Origin: Kiritimatiellia bacterium
GTDB lineage: Bacteria > Verrucomicrobiota > Kiritimatiellia > RFP12 > UBA1067
Assembly (NCBI GenBank): GCA_016296065.1
Contig: JAEDKA010000007.1
Location: 1 to 64,000, forward strand
DNA: 64,000 bases
Direction: 5' to 3'
Part shown: one piece after another, positions 60,652 through 64,000 of the stretch
Position numbering within the stretch: the stretch's first letter is position 1
Layout of the letters: every line of letters starts with the position of its first letter
Translations under genes and position numbers: made by a program
Notes under the pieces: model-generated
The model's input: only the letters and a program-made list of their open reading frames with translations
Told to the model about the DNA's origin: nothing
The model's database searches: none

Positions 60652-63600
60652 ATGAAATTCTTTCAGCCGATAATTGCCGCGTGTGCATTCGCCGTTACTG
60701 CGAATGCCTTGGCCGCCTTCCGCGCGAACACGCCCGCCGCGCGCCTTGACACCTGGTGGACGGCGCGCCACGCCGAAAAGGTCGCGGCGCTTTCGGACAG
60801 CTCCGTCAAGAAGGACATCGTCTTCATCGGCGACGAGCTTACGCAGGGCTGGGAGACGACTGGCGCCGCTTCGCTTGCGTCGCACTTCACGGGCGACAAG
60901 ACGATGTTCAACCTCGGCTTCGCCGGCGACTGCACCGAGAATGTCCTCTGGCGCATCCAGAACGGCGAACTCGGCAGCCCCAAGGCAATATTCCTGATGG
61001 TCGGCGGAAACAACGCCGCCATCTACACCGAGAAGGAAGAACCCGAGGGGAAGACGTACCTTGGTGTTCGCGCGATCATCGACTACCTTGTTGCCAATTA
61101 CAGCTCATCGAAAATCGTCGTGCAGGCAGTGCTCCCTCGCGGACTCGATGAGTCCGATCCTGTCCGGCCGCGCAACGACCGGCTGAACATCGACGTCCGC
61201 GCCTATGTCCAGAAGAAGGGCTGCAGCTGGGTCGACATGTCGGACCTCTTCCTCGAGTCTGACCACCACGCGCTTAAGTCCTCGCTTTTCAACGCAGACC
61301 ATGTCACCCTTAACGCGTCCGGCTACGAAGTCTGGGCGCAGGCCGTCGCGCCGTACGTCAACGCCGCGGCGAGCGGTTCCGCAATGCCCGCGGACCTCGT
61401 GGCGACGGCGCGTCCCGCGGTCGACTGCATTGCGGCGTTCCCGACTGCCACCAACGCAGTGATGCAGGACGCGTACTGGAGGAAGTTCGACGACGACGTG
61501 AAACTCATCGGCGAGAACGGACGGAGCCTCGACCTCGTCCTTCTTGGCGACTCCCTCACGCAGAAGTGGATGGAGGGGAACAGCGCCGCGTCCATGAACG
61601 GACTTGCCAACAGCGTTCTTAACCTCGGGCGTACTGGAGACTTCGTTGAGAACCTTCACTGGCGTCTCGCCGGCGGCTGCATCGACGGCTACACGACGAA
61701 GTTCTTCAACCTCCTGATCGGGACGAACAACACGATCCAGAAGAGTCCGAGCGACACGCCCGAAGACATCGCCTCGGGCGTGAGGGCCGTCCTTGACCTC
61801 GTCCTCGAGAAGCATCCCGAGTCGAAGGTCCTTCTGATGCCGATCATTCCCTACGGCTACACGAACGCGCAGAACAGCGCGAAGGGCGCGGCGCACTACG
61901 CCAACAATCAGGCGGCGAACGAGATCATCCGCACATTCGCGGACGGACAGCGCGTAATCCTCGTCGACGTCCGCAGCCAGTTCATGAACGCCGACGGAAC
62001 ATATAAGGGCGAGATGTATCTCCAGGGCAACGGCGACTACCCCGACATGTTCCTGCATCTCACGACCAAGGCATACGAGGAGATCCTTGCGCCCGCGATC
62101 AAAAACGCGATGGCGACGGCCGGCGCCTCTTCGGTGACGCTTCCCGCGATCGGCGACGCCACCGCGCAGGTGAGCGGAACGTCGGCGACGATCGCGCTTT
62201 CCGGAGTGACGAAGGGCACGGACGCCAACGGCACCGCCGCGTCGTCGTATTCCGTTTTCGCAAAGCTCGACACCGATGCCGAGGCTACAGTCCTTTCGAC
62301 CCAGACAGGTGCGACCGCGTCGTTCACCTTCCCCTGTGTTTCCGACGGATGGCATTCCTGCGCCGTCTGGGTCTCCTCTGACGGAAAAGTAAAGTCCCAG
62401 GTCAAGCGCGTGAAGTTCCTTGTTGATTCCCATGCCGACGCCATTGGCTGGAAGGTTGCGCCGATGGACGCGACGGGGTCGGCGTTCCGCAGCGACGGCA
62501 CGCAGGTCTTCGCGCGCGGCTTCACCGGGCACACCGTCAACGGGGTCTCGTTCTCCGCGGGCTTCCCGAGCGCTGACCAGGCGACTGTCTCGCCTTCGTC
62601 GTATACCGGGTCCGGTTGGACGGAGAACAATCCCGTGTTTAACGGCGGCTGGGTCTGGGAGAAGAGCACAACATCGCAGGATATCATTTTCACCGTCAAG
62701 GGTCTCACGGCTGGGAAGAAGTATCTCGTTCAGATACTCGCCGCAAACCACTGGAACAATTCCTCGACGACAATTTCCGCTGGTGATCTTGTCCCGCTCG
62801 AGGCCACCAAACAGAACGACTACAAGTGCGGCGCGGTCATTACGCGCGTGTTCGAGGCAACCGGCGCGCAGGAAGTCATAACGATCAATTTCGCCACGTC
62901 TGGCAGCAAGTGTCTCGTCAAGGCCATTCAGCTTCGCGAGCTGGGCGAGGGTAGCGGCGAATCCGGCGGCGGAGAATCCGGCGGCGGCGAGACCGGCGGC
63001 GGTGAGACTGGCGGCGGCGAGACAGGTGGTGGTGAAAGCGGTGGAGGCGAGACCGGCGGCGAGGATCTCACCGGCGAGTTCGTCAAGAAGACGTTTGTTG
63101 CGTCCAACAAGCTGCGCCTTCCCTACCGCGTCGCGGCGAAGGCCGATCCGAACGGCGGCAAGGTTCCCGTCGTCGTCTTCCTTCACGGATACGGTCAGTG
63201 CGGCGTCGACAATTCGTTCACGATTAACGAGATGACGAACATCAAGAGCTATCTCGACGGAGCGGGCGCTCCCAGCGGCTACAAGCTTCTCGTCCCGCAG
63301 TGTCCGAACGACGTCAAGTGGGCGGAGTTCTCCATGAATTCGACAACCTGCACGTTCGTGGACAAGCCGTCCTCGGCTCTCGTGGCTGTTTTCGATCTTC
63401 TCGACTCCTATGCCGCGATGGCTGATGTCGATGCCAACCGCATCTACGTCACCGGGCTTTCGATGGGCGGGCATGGCACGTGGGACGCGATCTGCCGCCG
63501 TCCCGACTTCTTCGCCGCGGCGATGCCGTGCTGCGGCGGCGGCGATCCCGCCTGCGCGGCCGACATCGCGCACGTCCCGGTCCTGGCCGTGCACAACCGC

Positions 63601-64000
63601 GGCGACCCGACCATTCCCGTCGAGCAGACCGAGGGCATCGTCACGGCGCTCAGGGCGCTCGGATCGGACGTGATCTTCGAGAAGCTCGAGAACAACAGCC
63701 ACGACGCCTGGACGACATGCTATTCCAGGACGGACGACGTCACTGCAGGCGCACCGAACCACCGCTTCGTCTGGATGTTCGCGCAGAACCGCGCTACGAA
63801 CAACCGTCCGAAGTATCCGCGCATCACGGAGCTCACTGCGGCGCCAAGCGGATCTTCCGCGACGATTTCGCTTGCGGGCGTCGTCCTCGGTACGGATGCC
63901 AATTCGGTTCCCGCGACCAAGTATTCCGTCGCCTACAAGCTCGACGGAGCATCCTCCGCCGTGACGGCGCTTTCCGACCAGACGGCGGACAGCTCGTTCA
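60652..64000 (+). CDS. Giant esterase: pseudo-SGNH, SGNH, Gly-linker and CE1-like domain (3' end outside window)
   Basis: At least 1116 aa, open at the window edge. Signal peptide MKFFQPIIAACAFAVTANAL then A. Domain 1 (about 45-235) is SGNH-like, but the nucleophile motif reads GDELTQGW (Glu for Ser) and the DxxH motif reads DHVTLNASGY, so it is probably inactive. Domain 2 (about 270-490) is intact: LLGDSLTQKW, IGTNNT, FLHLTTKAY. Type A and type B modules follow. About 764-806 is a (GGGE[ST])n linker. Then a CE1/PHB-depolymerase-type alpha/beta-hydrolase has FLHGYGQCG, Ser937 in GLSMGGHGTWD, Asp in RGDPTIPV and His in NNSHDAW. Another type A module starts at the edge. Feruloyl or acetyl-xylan esterase activity is likely for domain 4. 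Confidence 0.87.
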   Translation, partial: MKFFQPIIAACAFAVTANALAAFRANTPAARLDTWWTARHAEKVAALSDSSVKKDIVFIGDELTQGWETTGAASLASHFTGDKTMFNLGFAGDCTENVLWRIQNGELGSPKAIFLMVGGNNAAIYTEKEEPEGKTYLGVRAIIDYLVANYSSSKIVVQAVLPRGLDESDPVRPRNDRLNIDVRAYVQKKGCSWVDMSDLFLESDHHALKSSLFNADHVTLNASGYEVWAQAVAPYVNAAASGSAMPADLVATARPAVDCIAAFPTATNAVMQDAYWRKFDDDVKLIGENGRSLDLVLLGDSLTQKWMEGNSAASMNGLANSVLNLGRTGDFVENLHWRLAGGCIDGYTTKFFNLLIGTNNTIQKSPSDTPEDIASGVRAVLDLVLEKHPESKVLLMPIIPYGYTNAQNSAKGAAHYANNQAANEIIRTFADGQRVILVDVRSQFMNADGTYKGEMYLQGNGDYPDMFLHLTTKAYEEILAPAIKNAMATAGASSVTLPAIGDATAQVSGTSATIALSGVTKGTDANGTAASSYSVFAKLDTDAEATVLSTQTGATASFTFPCVSDGWHSCAVWVSSDGKVKSQVKRVKFLVDSHADAIGWKVAPMDATGSAFRSDGTQVFARGFTGHTVNGVSFSAGFPSADQATVSPSSYTGSGWTENNPVFNGGWVWEKSTTSQDIIFTVKGLTAGKKYLVQILAANHWNNSSTTISAGDLVPLEATKQNDYKCGAVITRVFEATGAQEVITINFATSGSKCLVKAIQLRELGEGSGESGGGESGGGETGGGETGGGETGGGESGGGETGGEDLTGEFVKKTFVASNKLRLPYRVAAKADPNGGKVPVVVFLHGYGQCGVDNSFTINEMTNIKSYLDGAGAPSGYKLLVPQCPNDVKWAEFSMNSTTCTFVDKPSSALVAVFDLLDSYAAMADVDANRIYVTGLSMGGHGTWDAICRRPDFFAAAMPCCGGGDPACAADIAHVPVLAVHNRGDPTIPVEQTEGIVTALRALGSDVIFEKLENNSHDAWTTCYSRTDDVTAGAPNHRFVWMFAQNRATNNRPKYPRITELTAAPSGSSATISLAGVVLGTDANSVPATKYSVAYKLDGASSAVTALSDQTADSSF

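Noticed and set aside
61105..63762. Very long minus-strand open frame opposite the last esterase gene
   Set aside because: GC-rich codon bias opens antisense frames. The plus strand encodes clear SGNH and CE1 motifs, while the minus product is Arg/Val-rich with no family likeness. The same applies to long antisense frames across 3849-5054, 46985-49375, 53912-56287, 57178-58860 and 58951-60885.

Overview
The window looks like a piece of a GC-rich, Gram-negative, saccharolytic genome, most probably from the Verrucomicrobiota/Kiritimatiellota/Lentisphaerota group found in animal guts. I infer this from the mix of autotransporter-type beta-strand-repeat (PATR) surface proteins, many secreted hemicellulases, SGNH esterases fused to glycosidases, DUF1593, truncated RHS cores and REP elements of the GGGGACAGTCCCC type. 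I see no rRNA or tRNA gene and no CRISPR array.

Layout. 0.4-2.6 kb: a PATR surface protein behind an inverted-repeat-rich left edge. 2.7-24.2 kb: a xylan/arabinoxylan locus. It holds a GH10 xylanase, a GH115 glucuronidase with an inserted SGNH esterase, a GH51 arabinofuranosidase, a sensor kinase/response regulator pair, two divergent GH43 enzymes, a DUF1593 protein, a PATR-GH43-GH5 fusion, a second PATR protein and a standalone GH5. 24.2-25.8 kb: a hipBA toxin-antitoxin pair. 25.9-27.1 kb: a scrapyard holding a GH2 5' fragment joined to a ligA 3' fragment, REP elements and short repeats. 27.1-34.2 kb: a secreted alpha/beta-hydrolase-like giant protein with partners and a decayed paralogous tail split by REPs. 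34.7-35.9 kb: a REP-associated (Y1/HUH) transposase inside a cloud of REPs. 36.0-39.4 kb: two tandem truncated RHS-core/tip cassettes, each followed by a membrane protein that may be its immunity partner. 39.8-44.6 kb (minus): two overlapping genes encoding a ketoacyl-synthase-like protein without its active-site Cys, then a degenerate acyltransferase-dehydratase-phosphopantetheinyl transferase. 44.6-46.2 kb: an intact insertion sequence flanked by a 16-bp direct repeat. 46.6-64.0 kb: a second carbohydrate locus with two uncharacterised TIM-barrel glycosidase-like proteins, an alpha/alpha-barrel enzyme, a PATR protein and two large modular SGNH/CE1 esterases, the last running off the window.

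How it fits together. Nearly all carbohydrate enzymes carry signal peptides. GH10, GH5 and GH43 would cut the backbone and side chains. GH115 with its SGNH domain, GH51 and the esterases would remove glucuronyl, arabinosyl and acyl substituents. Promoters of the first locus share a dyad (ATCATCC-N4-GGGTGAT and variants) whose right half ends 21-23 nt before the -10 hexamer. Three promoters of the second locus carry a different palindrome (AATCCCTAC-N4-GTAGGGATT and variants) at the equivalent place. The local NarL-type response regulator is an obvious candidate for one of them. Many genes have the -10 hexamer only 6-9 nt before the ATG, which predicts leaderless mRNAs and helps to choose starts.

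Limits: all family assignments are made by eye from motifs. Domain limits are approximate and no database search was run.
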